A stretch of 64,000 nt of DNA from Pseudomonas sp. WJP1 (GTDB taxonomy: Bacteria > Pseudomonadota > Gammaproteobacteria > Pseudomonadales > Pseudomonadaceae). Position 1 is the stretch's first letter. Every line of letters begins with the position of its first letter. A program made the position numbers and the translations under genes. A model generated the notes under the pieces. That model was not told the origin of the DNA, made no database searches, and saw only the letters and a program-made list of their open reading frames with translations. Below are positions 28,523-37,388 of this stretch, piece by piece. The stretch lies in the NCBI RefSeq assembly GCF_028471945.1, contig NZ_CP110128.1, positions 1,724,501 to 1,788,500 of the forward strand, given 5' to 3'.

Positions 28523-29611
28523 ATGAAGCTTGGAATGACTACAGGATTGTTTCTGGGGCTACTCTACTGTCTGGCATGGCCCGCTTACGGCCATCTCGAC
28601 GACGCCTACTCCCATGATCCGGATGATCCGTTCACCGATAGATCGCAATGGATGAAAACGATCCGGGACGATGTCCAACTCAGTGAGATGGCGTTACCGG
28701 GTACTCATGATTCGGCCACTTTCCAGGTCACCTGGTATCCGGTTTTCAAGGATGTCGTGGAAACTCAAACCCTCGGTTTCGATAAACAGTTGGAGTACGG
28801 AATACGGGTATTCGACCTGCGGATTCGTCGCACAGGCGATGCCTTGGCGCTGCACCACGGTGCAGTGTTCCTGGACAGGATGTTGGGCTCGGCGCTGGAG
28901 GCGATCAAGCGGTTTCTTCGAGACAATCCCAGTGAAACGGCACTGATTCGGGTGAGTGATGAGCATGAGGCAGACACGAACGTCAGCCAGGGCCTGGAGT
29001 ATGTCTTCGACCAGTACATGCAGCTGTATTCGGGTATCTATCTGAAAACCCAGAACCCGCAGCTTACGCTGGGCGAAGCGCGCGGCAAGTTTGTGGTGTT
29101 ATCGGCCGATACCAGGCTCAATAAATTCGGGCTCAGTTACAGGGATGGGAGCATTTTCAACATTCAAGACGATTACTCCATGGGCTCGAACTGGGATCTG
29201 CATGACAAGTACATCAAGATCAAACAGCAGTTGCACAATGCCGCAGCGGGCAGTCGGGATACGTTTTATCTGAATTACCTGTCGGCCAGTCATCGTTCGT
29301 TTCCCTATTTTGTTGCCAGTGGCCATGTGTCGCCGGGAACGGATGCAGCAAGGTTGTGGACAGGGCTGATTGATTTTGGGCATAGCGACCTCTATCCAAG
29401 GTTTCCAAGGACGGGGTGTACGGCAGGTACGTGTTTTATTTCCTTTGAGGGCACCAATGTACTGACGCGAGACGATTTGACGTCGCTGAATAATCAGTCG
29501 ACGCAGGTGAGGACGGTGGGTATCGTGTTGGCGGATTTTCCGGGTGATTCGCTGATTGATAGTGTTATTCGTAACAACTATCGGCGGGGGCATGATTTAG
29601 GCGGGGAGTGA
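28523..29611 (+). CDS. Secreted PI-PLC-like phosphodiesterase
   Basis: The 362-residue protein has a signal peptide (hydrophobic core GLFLGLLYCLAW, cleavage after AYG) and a PI-PLC X-type TIM-barrel. The first catalytic His is in LSEMALPGTHDSAT, the calcium/His-assisting region is FDLRIRR...LALHHGAVF, and SETALIRVSDEHE is the next conserved strand. By family it cleaves phosphatidylinositol or a related phosphodiester outside the cell; the true substrate is unknown. ATG 28523 is chosen because AAGGAGGG then sits 7 nt away; the ATG at 28517 is only 1 nt from it. It has no flagellar role that can be seen; base use is AT-richer than flhB, suggesting later acquisition. Confidence 0.8.
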   Translation: MKLGMTTGLFLGLLYCLAWPAYGHLDDAYSHDPDDPFTDRSQWMKTIRDDVQLSEMALPGTHDSATFQVTWYPVFKDVVETQTLGFDKQLEYGIRVFDLRIRRTGDALALHHGAVFLDRMLGSALEAIKRFLRDNPSETALIRVSDEHEADTNVSQGLEYVFDQYMQLYSGIYLKTQNPQLTLGEARGKFVVLSADTRLNKFGLSYRDGSIFNIQDDYSMGSNWDLHDKYIKIKQQLHNAAAGSRDTFYLNYLSASHRSFPYFVASGHVSPGTDAARLWTGLIDFGHSDLYPRFPRTGCTAGTCFISFEGTNVLTRDDLTSLNNQSTQVRTVGIVLADFPGDSLIDSVIRNNYRRGHDLGGE

Positions 29612-29691
29612 GTTTTGCTGGTTTCTGCAGAGGTGGGGGTCACACTTTAAGTCGGAAAATAAAATGGACTGAAAAGTGAAAAGGGGACAGT

Positions 29692-29714
29692 GAAAAGGGG
29701 ACAGATTTATTTAA
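29692..29714. repeat. Left terminal inverted repeat flanking the RAYT gene
   Basis: Contains AAAAGGGGACAGATTTATTT, which is inverted at 30585-30607 with 22 of 23 positions matching. An extra partial copy (GTGAAAAGGGGACAG) sits directly upstream at 29676-29690. Confidence 0.85.
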
Positions 29715-29774
29715 GAGAGAAAAGAGGCAAGAAAAGGGGGGGCGCATTGAACGTAGCGGATTTTGACCATTTCG

Positions 29775-30479
29775 CTAATCTTTGTTGATATTTTTCGTGG
29801 GTCTGCCTTGGCCTCGACCTGTTATTCGAAGCCCTGTGATGTGCTCTATTTCTTCCGCAAAGCGCGAGGCTCCTGTCAGTTGTCCTCGCTGTAGTGCACT
29901 TCTGATTAGGTCCAGTTCTCCAATCGGAGCAACTTGCTCTACAAAATTTGTATATCGTTCTCGTCGAACGAGTTCTGTTGAGCCAAGGGCTTCAAAGCAT
30001 GGGTCAATGTCCAGCCAGTTGTTTTCTGCCGGCTCCACTACACGAAGACGATAGCTCGACCACGGATAGTTTTCCGCTCTCGACACAATGTGAGCTCTCA
30101 CGGGGTTTAACTCAATGTATCGGCTACACGCTAGTAGGTAAGTGTCCGATTGAACGACGCTAGACTTGTAACGACTCTCCCATAGAGTTCCTGAACGGCC
30201 TTCCAGCTTATTTCGATAACGAGTCATGCGAGCGGCGAGAGCTTTCATCAGTTGCCCTAAGCTTGCGGGCGTGTCGCCAGGTGAGAGCAAAAGATGGACA
30301 TGATTGGTCATCAAACAATAGGCATAAACCCTCAGGCCGAGGGTCTCTTTTAGCTCGGGCAGGTCTGCGAGGTAGTACTCAAAATCACGGGTATCAGCGA
30401 ATACCACCTGCTGATTGTGGCCCCGCTGTACGACATGGTGGGGGTAGTTTGGCAATACTACGCGTCCGATTCTTGGCAT
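29775..30479 (-). CDS. REP-associated tyrosine transposase (RAYT, IS200/Y1-like)
   Basis: A 234-residue Y1 transposase. MPRIGRVVLPNYPHHVVQRG is the characteristic RAYT N-terminus, MTNHVHLLL holds the HUH-type His pair, and RYIELNPVRA carries the catalytic Tyr. GTLWESRYKSSVV is also typical. The start at 30479 is taken as the ATG of the conserved N-terminus, 19 codons inside the longer frame. RAYTs act on REP/REPIN hairpins. The gene appears intact and is bracketed by a 23-bp inverted repeat. Confidence 0.9.
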   Translation of the reverse strand: MPRIGRVVLPNYPHHVVQRGHNQQVVFADTRDFEYYLADLPELKETLGLRVYAYCLMTNHVHLLLSPGDTPASLGQLMKALAARMTRYRNKLEGRSGTLWESRYKSSVVQSDTYLLACSRYIELNPVRAHIVSRAENYPWSSYRLRVVEPAENNWLDIDPCFEALGSTELVRRERYTNFVEQVAPIGELDLIRSALQRGQLTGASRFAEEIEHITGLRITGRGQGRPTKNINKD

Positions 30480-30584
30480 GTGTCTTCCTACGTCCTTGCG
30501 ATTACGTGAAAAGCGTAGTCGTAGCGAAAAAATCATCCCTGTTTATTGTAAGCAAATCTATCGTTGCCTTATTGTACGTGGCGA

Positions 30585-30607
30585 TTAAATAAATCTGTCC
30601 CCTTTTT
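30585..30607. repeat. Right terminal inverted repeat flanking the RAYT gene
   Basis: TTAAATAAATCTGTCCCCTT with 22 of 23 positions complementary to 29692-29714. Together they delimit an approximately 0.9-kb unit. Confidence 0.85.
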
Positions 30608-30618
30608 CCTCTTTTTCC

Positions 30619-31692
30619 TTATTTTGATGGGTCGTAGTTGCGAACATATGGGGAGTCGGGATGAACTCCTCTGATTTTACCGTTCAGGGCCTCTATTTTT
30701 AAGTCATTAAGTTTTTTGGTTCGTTGTTGTGCATTAAATGGATGTCTCCTCATTACTCTGAAAACTTCATTCTGAAAGTTTCCCGCATTTATTGTGTCGT
30801 CAATCGGTGGGAGAGCTACGATTTTGTGTGCTGTTTTCAGGTCCTTTCCCGGGACTGTCGAGTAAGTCAGTTCATAAAGTGTCGCCTTAGGGTTTATTGT
30901 TGTTCCCATTTTGACCATTCCTTCAACTGGAACTCGGCCTTTTAGGCTAGCCTCATTTGCTTCTTTCATCGGGGTGGGGACGCGATTGGGGTCTTTAGAT
31001 AAAAGGAATTTATTGTAAGTCGCTTTTTCAGTAATTGGAGTGTTCGCTCGAGAGTTTATTATGATATTTGAGGTTGTCTTAGTGGGTGGAGGTAAAAGGT
31101 TGCTGGCTTGTATAACTCGGCCATGAACAAAGCTTGATATACTAGGTATCAGGGTAACGTGCCCGGTCGGGTCGTATCGATTGATTGGATTTCCTGCGCA
31201 ATAAGCGTAGGGGTTCAAGCCACCTACTTCAAAAGGACTCAAACTATCCGGGCTGGTAAACCTCATCAACACCGGATTAAACGCCCGATACCCATTTCCT
31301 AGCAAGTAATGCCCAGTCACCGGATCCGGCCGTTCGCCGTTAAAACCGAGCAGGCTGAGTAACCCGCTTTCAGCAGAGCGGTGACCATAGGGCGAATAGG
31401 CGATGGGCTGCGGTAGCTGATTGGCCCTGACCGTCTGCAGCACCGAACGCTGCTGATCGGTGGCCAGCAGCGTGATATCAGATGCATCACCCTCACTTCG
31501 TTGCTGCGCCAACAACTGGTCATCTTGCTGGACGATCGAGTAGCGCATCGCACCCTGTATCTCGGTGGTCAGCCTGCTTTTGCAGTAGAAGCGCTGGCGC
31601 CTGGGGGCGTCTGCCAGTGCATGACTGATCAGGCGATCGAGGGGGTCGTAGTGGTAATGGCAGAGCTCGGTTTCGCGCGGTGATGATGTCAT
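30619..31692 (-). CDS. Short RHS-repeat core protein with variable C-terminal tip (possible orphan toxin)
   Basis: The 357-residue protein contains the end of a YD/RHS repeat region (CHYHYDPLDRLISHAL at the start) and the hyperconserved RHS core (GFNGERPDPVTGHYLLGNGYR, FTSPDSLSPFEVGGLNPY, NPINRYDPTGH). At about residue 178 it changes abruptly to an AT-richer, Lys/Asn/Thr-rich tip of about 180 residues with no recognised motif. This is the organisation of polymorphic toxins, but the N-terminal shell that normally forms the cocoon is missing and no immunity gene follows: the 3' end abuts the RAYT repeat. It could be a small stand-alone RHS protein, common in P. fluorescens, or a truncated remnant. 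Confidence 0.7.
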   Translation of the reverse strand: MTSSPRETELCHYHYDPLDRLISHALADAPRRQRFYCKSRLTTEIQGAMRYSIVQQDDQLLAQQRSEGDASDITLLATDQQRSVLQTVRANQLPQPIAYSPYGHRSAESGLLSLLGFNGERPDPVTGHYLLGNGYRAFNPVLMRFTSPDSLSPFEVGGLNPYAYCAGNPINRYDPTGHVTLIPSISSFVHGRVIQASNLLPPPTKTTSNIIINSRANTPITEKATYNKFLLSKDPNRVPTPMKEANEASLKGRVPVEGMVKMGTTINPKATLYELTYSTVPGKDLKTAHKIVALPPIDDTINAGNFQNEVFRVMRRHPFNAQQRTKKLNDLKIEALNGKIRGVHPDSPYVRNYDPSK

Positions 31693-31844
31693 GGGCGGTT
31701 ACCCCAAGGTCCGATGTGAGGGAGCTCAGTATTGGCCTCTTCAGAAAAGTTGGGAACTAGCAGAACTGATAGGTGTGCTGGGGTTGCATCTTCGATTTGC
31801 GGGTCGTTTGTGCTTTGCGAGATGCTCGGTGGCAGTGCCGTCCT

Positions 31845-31938
31845 CTTCGCGGGCAAGCCTCGCTCCTCCAGTGATTGGGGGTAATCGCGAAATCAGCAAT
31901 AGACATTAAACGGTGGGAGCCGGGCTTGCCCGCGATGA
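31845..31938. repeat. Degenerate REP doublet upstream of flhA
   Basis: CTTCGCGGGCAAGCCTCGCT near 31847 is inverted imperfectly at 31911-31935 (GGGAGCCGGGCTTGCCCGCG). Same GTAGGAGC family as the doublets near 12.8, 59.6 and 62.6 kb, but missing the TAC end. The rest of the 379-nt gap 31693-32071 holds the flhA promoter and leader; no gene is seen. Confidence 0.75.
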
Positions 31939-31992
31939 CGCCAGGCAAATCAAATCCTGCGATAAAACCTCTATTTCAACCTCCCGCAAAAG

Positions 31993-32009
31993 TTGGAAGG
32001 CTTCTTGCA
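31993..32009 (+). promoter_or_regulatory. Sigma54 promoter candidate of flhA
   Basis: TTGGAAGGCTTCTTGCA: GG at 31995-31996, GC at 32007-32008, exact N10. The -12 half is consensus; the -24 half (TTGGAAG) is weaker. It lies 63 nt before the flhA GTG and on the flhA side of the accessory island. Confidence 0.7.
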
Positions 32010-32071
32010 GTAGCCGCTTTGCGCCAGCTTCTGGCGTCAAAAGTTTTGCTTCAAAGGAACGGGGAATACCG

Positions 32072-34201
32072 GTGGATCGCTCTCAGTTAATCAACAGTGC
32101 CCGCAGCAACATTGCTGACCTCAGTCGAGGCAATCTGGGCGTGCCGCTGTTGTTGCTGGTCATGTTGGCGATGATGATGTTGCCGATGCCGCCGTTCCTG
32201 CTGGACGTGTTCTTCACGTTCAACATTGCCCTGTCGATCGTCGTGCTGCTGGTGTGCGTCTACGCCTTGCGGCCGCTGGATTTTGCGGTGTTCCCGACCA
32301 TTCTGCTGGTGGCGACGCTCCTGCGGTTGGCGCTCAACGTTGCGTCCACGCGGGTGGTGATGCTCCACGGCCAGGACGGTCATGCGGCGGCTGGCAAGGT
32401 GATCCAGGCCTTCGGCGAGGTGGTGATCGGCGGTAACTACGTGGTTGGTATCGTGGTGTTCGCGATCCTGATGATCATCAACTTTGTCGTGGTGACCAAG
32501 GGTGCCGGGCGTATTTCCGAGGTGAGCGCGCGGTTCACCCTCGATGCGATGCCCGGCAAGCAAATGGCCATCGACGCCGACCTCAATGCCGGCCTGATCG
32601 ATCAGGCCCAGGCCAAGGCCCGGCGTTCGGAAGTGGCGCAGGAGGCCGAGTTCTATGGCTCGATGGACGGTGCCAGCAAGTTCGTGCGCGGTGATGCCAT
32701 CGCTGGCTTGCTGATTCTGTTCATCAACCTGATCGGCGGCATGGCGGTCGGTATCTTCCAGCACAACATGACCTTCGCCGATGCCGGCAAGGTGTACGCC
32801 CTGCTGACCATTGGTGACGGTTTGGTGGCGCAATTGCCATCACTGTTGTTATCCACAGCGGCGGCGATCATGGTGACCCGTGCTTCGGGCTCCGAAGACA
32901 TGGGCAAGCAGATCAATCGGCAGATGTTCGCTTCGCCCAAGGCGTTGGCGGTGTCGGCGGGCTTGATGGCGGTGATGGGGCTGGTGCCCGGCATGCCGCA
33001 CTTTTCCTTCCTGTCCATGGCCGCCCTGGCCGCGGGTGGTGCGTATCTGTTCTGGAAAAAACAGAACACGGCCAAGGTGCAGGCCCTGCAAGAGGTCAAG
33101 CGTCAGCAGGAACTGTTGCCATCCCCGGCCCGCGCCCAGGAAACCAAGGAGCTGGGCTGGGATGATGTGACGCCGATCGACATGATCGGCCTGGAAGTGG
33201 GCTACCGGCTGATTCCGCTGGTGGACCGCAACCAGGGTGGTCAATTGCTGGCACGGATCAAGGGCGTGCGCAAGAAGCTGTCCCAGGACCTGGGCTTTCT
33301 CATGCCCACGGTGCACATCCGCGACAACCTCGACCTGGCGCCGAGCGCCTATCGCCTGACCCTGATGGGGGTGATCCTGGCCGAGGCGGAGATTTACCCG
33401 GACCGGGAGCTGGCGATCAACCCGGGTCAGGTCTACGGCACGCTCAACGGTATAACCGCCAAAGATCCGGCTTTCGGCCTGGAGGCGGTGTGGATAGAAA
33501 TCAGCCAGCGCGCCCAGGCGCAATCGCTGGGTTACACCGTGGTCGATGCCAGTACCGTGGTGGCCACCCACCTGAACCAGATCCTGTACAAGCACTCCAG
33601 CGAGTTGATCGGCCACGAGGAAGTCCAGCAACTCATGCAATTGCTGGCGAAAAACTCGCCGAAGCTGGCCGAAGAGCTGGTACCGGGCGTGCTGTCGCTC
33701 TCGCAATTGCTCAAGGTCCTGCAGGCGCTGTTGGCCGAACAGGTGCCGGTACGCGACATTCGTAGCATTGCCGAAGCCATCGCGAACAACGCCAACAAGA
33801 GTCAAGATACCGCCGCACTGGTCGCCGCGGTGCGCGTCGGCGTATCCCGCGCAATCGTGCAAAGCATTGTAGGCACTGACTCCGAGCTGCCAGTGATCAC
33901 GCTGGAGCCAAGGTTGGAACAAATATTGCTCAATAGTCTGCAGAAGGCAGGACAAGGCTCTGAAGAGGGCGTTCTGCTGGAGCCAAGCATGGCTGAAAAG
34001 CTGCAGCGCTCGTTGATCGATGCGGCGCAGCGGCAGGAGATGCAAGGTCAACCGGTGATTCTGCTGGTAGCTGGTCCGGTTCGCGCGATGCTCTCGCGAT
34101 TTGGCCGGCTCGCGGTCCCGGGTTTGCATGTGTTGGCTTATCAGGAAATTCCTGACAACAAGCAAGTGACCATCGTTGCGACAGTAGGGCCCAACGGCTG
34201 A
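32072..34201 (+). CDS. flhA: Flagellar export gate protein FlhA
   Basis: A 709-residue protein from GTG 32072 (AAAGGAACGGGG upstream), the usual length for Pseudomonas FlhA; the longer frame from 31913 runs through a REP element. It has eight TM helices (residues about 20-310), the FHIPEP loop signature (SARFTLDAMPGKQMAIDADLNAGLI) and a large cytoplasmic nonamer-forming domain that docks chaperone-cargo pairs. Confidence 0.97.
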   Translation: MDRSQLINSARSNIADLSRGNLGVPLLLLVMLAMMMLPMPPFLLDVFFTFNIALSIVVLLVCVYALRPLDFAVFPTILLVATLLRLALNVASTRVVMLHGQDGHAAAGKVIQAFGEVVIGGNYVVGIVVFAILMIINFVVVTKGAGRISEVSARFTLDAMPGKQMAIDADLNAGLIDQAQAKARRSEVAQEAEFYGSMDGASKFVRGDAIAGLLILFINLIGGMAVGIFQHNMTFADAGKVYALLTIGDGLVAQLPSLLLSTAAAIMVTRASGSEDMGKQINRQMFASPKALAVSAGLMAVMGLVPGMPHFSFLSMAALAAGGAYLFWKKQNTAKVQALQEVKRQQELLPSPARAQETKELGWDDVTPIDMIGLEVGYRLIPLVDRNQGGQLLARIKGVRKKLSQDLGFLMPTVHIRDNLDLAPSAYRLTLMGVILAEAEIYPDRELAINPGQVYGTLNGITAKDPAFGLEAVWIEISQRAQAQSLGYTVVDASTVVATHLNQILYKHSSELIGHEEVQQLMQLLAKNSPKLAEELVPGVLSLSQLLKVLQALLAEQVPVRDIRSIAEAIANNANKSQDTAALVAAVRVGVSRAIVQSIVGTDSELPVITLEPRLEQILLNSLQKAGQGSEEGVLLEPSMAEKLQRSLIDAAQRQEMQGQPVILLVAGPVRAMLSRFGRLAVPGLHVLAYQEIPDNKQVTIVATVGPNG

Positions 34202-34212
34202 GGTAGTGATTC

Positions 34213-35538
34213 ATGCAAGTTAAGCGTTTTTTCGCCGCCGATATGCGTCAGGCCATGAAGCTGGTTCGTGAAGAGCTGGGCGCCGATGCCGCGATCATTG
34301 GCAACCGCCGCATCGCCGGTGGTGTCGAGATTACGGCTGCCCTGGATTACCAACCGTCGGCGCTGGCCCCGCGCGTGCCGAACATGGAACTCGAGGACGA
34401 GCTGCGCAAGACTCAGTCGCGGATCGTCACTGCCCAGGCCGAATTGAGCCTGCGCGGCGAGGGCGATAGCGACAAGGGCACCAATCAACAGTTGTTTGCC
34501 GGCCTGCCGCTGACCGCTGCCGAACCGCTGATCGAACCGACCCTTGCCGAAGCGCGCCGTCCCGCTCCAGCACCTGCCCCGGCGGCCGCGATTGATACGC
34601 GGGTCTTCGACTCGATGCGTTCGGAGCTCAACAGCCTGCGCGAACTCATGGAAGTGCAACTGGGTTCGCTGGCCTGGAACCAGCTGCAGGGCAGTCGCCC
34701 GGACCAGGCGACCCTGTGGCGTCGCCTGCAACGCATTGGCGTGTCCGGCCCGTTGTCGCGGGACCTGCTGGCGCTGGTCAGTGAAATTGAAGAACCCCGT
34801 CAGGCCTGGCGCATGTTGCTGGCGCACCTGGCGCGGATGATCGTCACGCCGGAAATGGAACCGCTGGAAGAAGGCGGTGTAATCGCCATGGTCGGCCCGG
34901 CCGGCATGGGCAAGACCACCACATTGGCCAAGCTGGCGGCCCGTTACGTGCTTAAGTACGGCGCGCAGAACATTGCGCTGGTGAGCATGGACAGCTTCCG
35001 CATCGGTGCCCAGGAACAGCTCAAGACCCTCGGGCGGATCCTCAATGTGCCGGTGACCCACGTCGATCCGAACCAGTCGCTGGTCCAGGCGCTGGATCCC
35101 TTGTTGCGCAAGCGCGTGGTGCTGATCGATACCGCCGGCCTGCAAGCCAGCGACCCGGCCCTGCGCATGCAGCTCGAAAGCCTGGCCGCTCGAGGCATCC
35201 GCTCAAAAAATTATCTGGTCCTGGCAACCACCAGCCAGAAACAGGTTCTAACCGCCGCTTATCACAGTTACAAGCGTTGCGGGCTCGCTGGCTGCATCCT
35301 GACTAAACTGGATGAAACGGCAAGCTTGGGCGAGGTGTTGAGTCTGGCCATCAGCCATGAGTTGCCGGTGGCCTACCTGACCGATGGCCCGCGGATTCCG
35401 GATGATCTGCATCTGCCGCGTCGTCATCAACTGGTCAGTCGGGCCGTCAGCGTGCAAATGCAGGAAGAACCCAGCGAAGAGGCCATGGCTGACATGTTCG
35501 CTGATATCTACCACAGTCCGACCAAGCAGGTTGGCTGA
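34213..35538 (+). CDS. flhF: FlhF, SRP-type GTPase for polar flagellum placement
   Basis: A 441-residue SRP GTPase. The variable N-terminal B domain (about 1-150) has an Ala/Pro-rich patch. The NG domain carries GPAGMGKTTTLAKLA (P-loop, near 228), VLIDTAGL and TKLDETASLGEVLS. Recruits flagellar components to the old pole; works with FleN, which follows after 116 nt. Confidence 0.95.
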   Translation: MQVKRFFAADMRQAMKLVREELGADAAIIGNRRIAGGVEITAALDYQPSALAPRVPNMELEDELRKTQSRIVTAQAELSLRGEGDSDKGTNQQLFAGLPLTAAEPLIEPTLAEARRPAPAPAPAAAIDTRVFDSMRSELNSLRELMEVQLGSLAWNQLQGSRPDQATLWRRLQRIGVSGPLSRDLLALVSEIEEPRQAWRMLLAHLARMIVTPEMEPLEEGGVIAMVGPAGMGKTTTLAKLAARYVLKYGAQNIALVSMDSFRIGAQEQLKTLGRILNVPVTHVDPNQSLVQALDPLLRKRVVLIDTAGLQASDPALRMQLESLAARGIRSKNYLVLATTSQKQVLTAAYHSYKRCGLAGCILTKLDETASLGEVLSLAISHELPVAYLTDGPRIPDDLHLPRRHQLVSRAVSVQMQEEPSEEAMADMFADIYHSPTKQVG

Positions 35539-35654
35539 GGTAACAATGAATAGTTTTTGTACCCTACATCGATGGCCTGCCATGCATTGTTCCGGTTGTG
35601 AACGCGCAGCCAGTTATGTGGCCCCGTCTATGCAGAACAAGGTAAAGAAATAAC

Positions 35655-36485
35655 ATGGGCAGCATGCATCCTGTACAGGTGATCGCGGTGACCGGCGGCA
35701 AAGGTGGCGTCGGCAAAACTAACGTGTCAGTGAACTTGTCCCTGGCTTTGGCTGAGCTTGGCCGGCGCGTCATGCTGCTGGACGCCGACCTGGGCCTGGC
35801 GAACGTCGACGTTCTGTTGGGGCTGACACCCAAACGTACCCTGGCCGATGTGATCGAAGGCCGCTGTGAACTGCGTGACGTACTGTTGCAGGGCCCCGGC
35901 GGCATCCGCATCGTTCCCGCGGCGTCCGGCACCCAGAGCATGGTCCACTTGAGCCCGGCCCAGCACGCCGGCCTGATCCAGGCCTTCAGCGACATCGGTG
36001 ACAATCTCGACGTGCTGGTGATCGACACGGCGGCGGGCATTGGTGAATCTGTGGTCAGTTTCGTGCGCGCGGCCCAGGAAGTGTTGCTGGTGGTGTGCGA
36101 CGAGCCGACCTCGATCACTGACGCCTATGCGTTGATCAAGTTGCTCAACCGCGATTACGGCATGAACCGTTTCCGCGTGCTGGCCAACATGGCGCAGAGC
36201 CCCCAGGAAGGGCGCAACCTGTTCGCCAAGTTGACCAAGGTCACCGACCGCTTCCTCGACGTCGCCCTGCAATACGTCGGCGCGGTGCCTTACGACGAAA
36301 GCGTGCGCAAGGCCGTGCAGAAGCAGCGCGCCGTCTACGAGGCCTTCCCGCGCTCCAAGTGCTCGCTGGCATTCAAGGCGATCGCGCAGAAGGTCGATAC
36401 CTGGCCGTTGCCCGCCAACCCGCGCGGGCACCTGGAGTTTTTCGTCGAGCGCCTCGTGCAACAAACGGCAGGACCGGTGCTATGA
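35655..36485 (+). CDS. fleN: FleN, ParA-type ATPase limiting flagellar number
   Basis: A 276-residue MinD/ParA-family protein (FlhG). The deviant Walker A is GKGGVGKT at 15-22, and LDADLGLANVDVLLGL and VLVIDTAAGIGESVV are also visible. It antagonises the ATPase of FleQ and holds flagella at the normal polar number. The stop overlaps the fliA start (CTATGA). Confidence 0.96.
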   Translation: MGSMHPVQVIAVTGGKGGVGKTNVSVNLSLALAELGRRVMLLDADLGLANVDVLLGLTPKRTLADVIEGRCELRDVLLQGPGGIRIVPAASGTQSMVHLSPAQHAGLIQAFSDIGDNLDVLVIDTAAGIGESVVSFVRAAQEVLLVVCDEPTSITDAYALIKLLNRDYGMNRFRVLANMAQSPQEGRNLFAKLTKVTDRFLDVALQYVGAVPYDESVRKAVQKQRAVYEAFPRSKCSLAFKAIAQKVDTWPLPANPRGHLEFFVERLVQQTAGPVL

Positions 36486-37222
36486 CCGCCAGCGGTTACA
36501 ACCTCTACAAGGCATCGGCGCGTAACGCGCAGTACGAGCTGATCGAGCGTTACGCGCCGCTGGTTAAACGCATTGCCTATCACTTGCTGGCGCGTCTGCC
36601 GGCCAGTGTCCAGGTCGAAGACCTGATCCAGGCCGGGATGATCGGCCTGCTGGAAGTATCGACCAAATACGACGCCAGCAAAGGCGCCAGTTTCGAGACC
36701 TACGCAGGCATCCGCATCCGCGGCGCCATGCTCGATGAAGTGCGCAAGGGTGACTGGGCGCCTCGTTCGGTCCACCGCAATACGCGAATGGTCAGCGACG
36801 CCATTCGCTCGATTGAAGCGAAAACCGGCCGTGACGCTAAAGATCACGAAGTTGCGGCCGAACTCCAATTGAGTCTTGACGATTACTACGGGATTTTGAA
36901 CGACACCCTGGGCAGCCGCCTGTTCAGTTTCGACGACCTGTTGCAGGACGGCGAACATGAAGGGCTGCACGAGGACGGCGCCAGTGCTCATCTGGAACCG
37001 TCTCGCGATCTGGAAGATGAACGCTTCCAGGCAGCGCTGGCGGACGCGATCGCCAATTTGCCGGAGCGTGAGCGATTGGTGTTGGCGCTGTACTACGACG
37101 AAGAACTGAATCTCAAGGAAATCGGCGAGGTCCTGGGGGTCAGCGAATCCCGGGTCAGCCAGTTACACAGCCAGTGCGCGGCCCGTTTGCGGGGGCGTCT
37201 GGGAGAGTGGCGAGCGCGCTGA
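36482..37222 (+). CDS. fliA: RNA polymerase sigma28 factor FliA
   Basis: A 246-residue sigma28 factor starting at ATG 36482 (overlaps the fleN stop); the longer frame is internal to fleN. Region 2 ([34 protein letters not shown]), region 3 and region 4 ([27 protein letters not shown]) are complete. It transcribes the fliC and fliS promoters noted above and is held by FlgM, encoded elsewhere. Confidence 0.97.
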   Translation: MTASGYNLYKASARNAQYELIERYAPLVKRIAYHLLARLPASVQVEDLIQAGMIGLLEVSTKYDASKGASFETYAGIRIRGAMLDEVRKGDWAPRSVHRNTRMVSDAIRSIEAKTGRDAKDHEVAAELQLSLDDYYGILNDTLGSRLFSFDDLLQDGEHEGLHEDGASAHLEPSRDLEDERFQAALADAIANLPERERLVLALYYDEELNLKEIGEVLGVSESRVSQLHSQCAARLRGRLGEWRAR

Positions 37223-37388
37223 AGGCAGTGTGGGGGCACTGCGACGCGGTTGGTGGGGTGATGAACCGCGCCGGCCTCGATCCGTTGTAACCCAAACAGT
37301 CATCAAGTGTTTCGCCAGATTGATTGAAATGGCGCGTCCAGGTGCTGGGCGCGTTTTAGTCTGCTTGGAGGTCGAATTGGACAAGAAC

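Noticed and set aside
28517..28525. ATG 28517 as start of the PI-PLC-like gene
   Set aside because: The Shine-Dalgarno is only 1 nt away; ATG 28523 has correct spacing.
31913..32071. N-terminal extension of FlhA back to 31913
   Set aside because: It would translate a REP arm and the sigma54 promoter; GTG 32072 gives the usual FlhA length.
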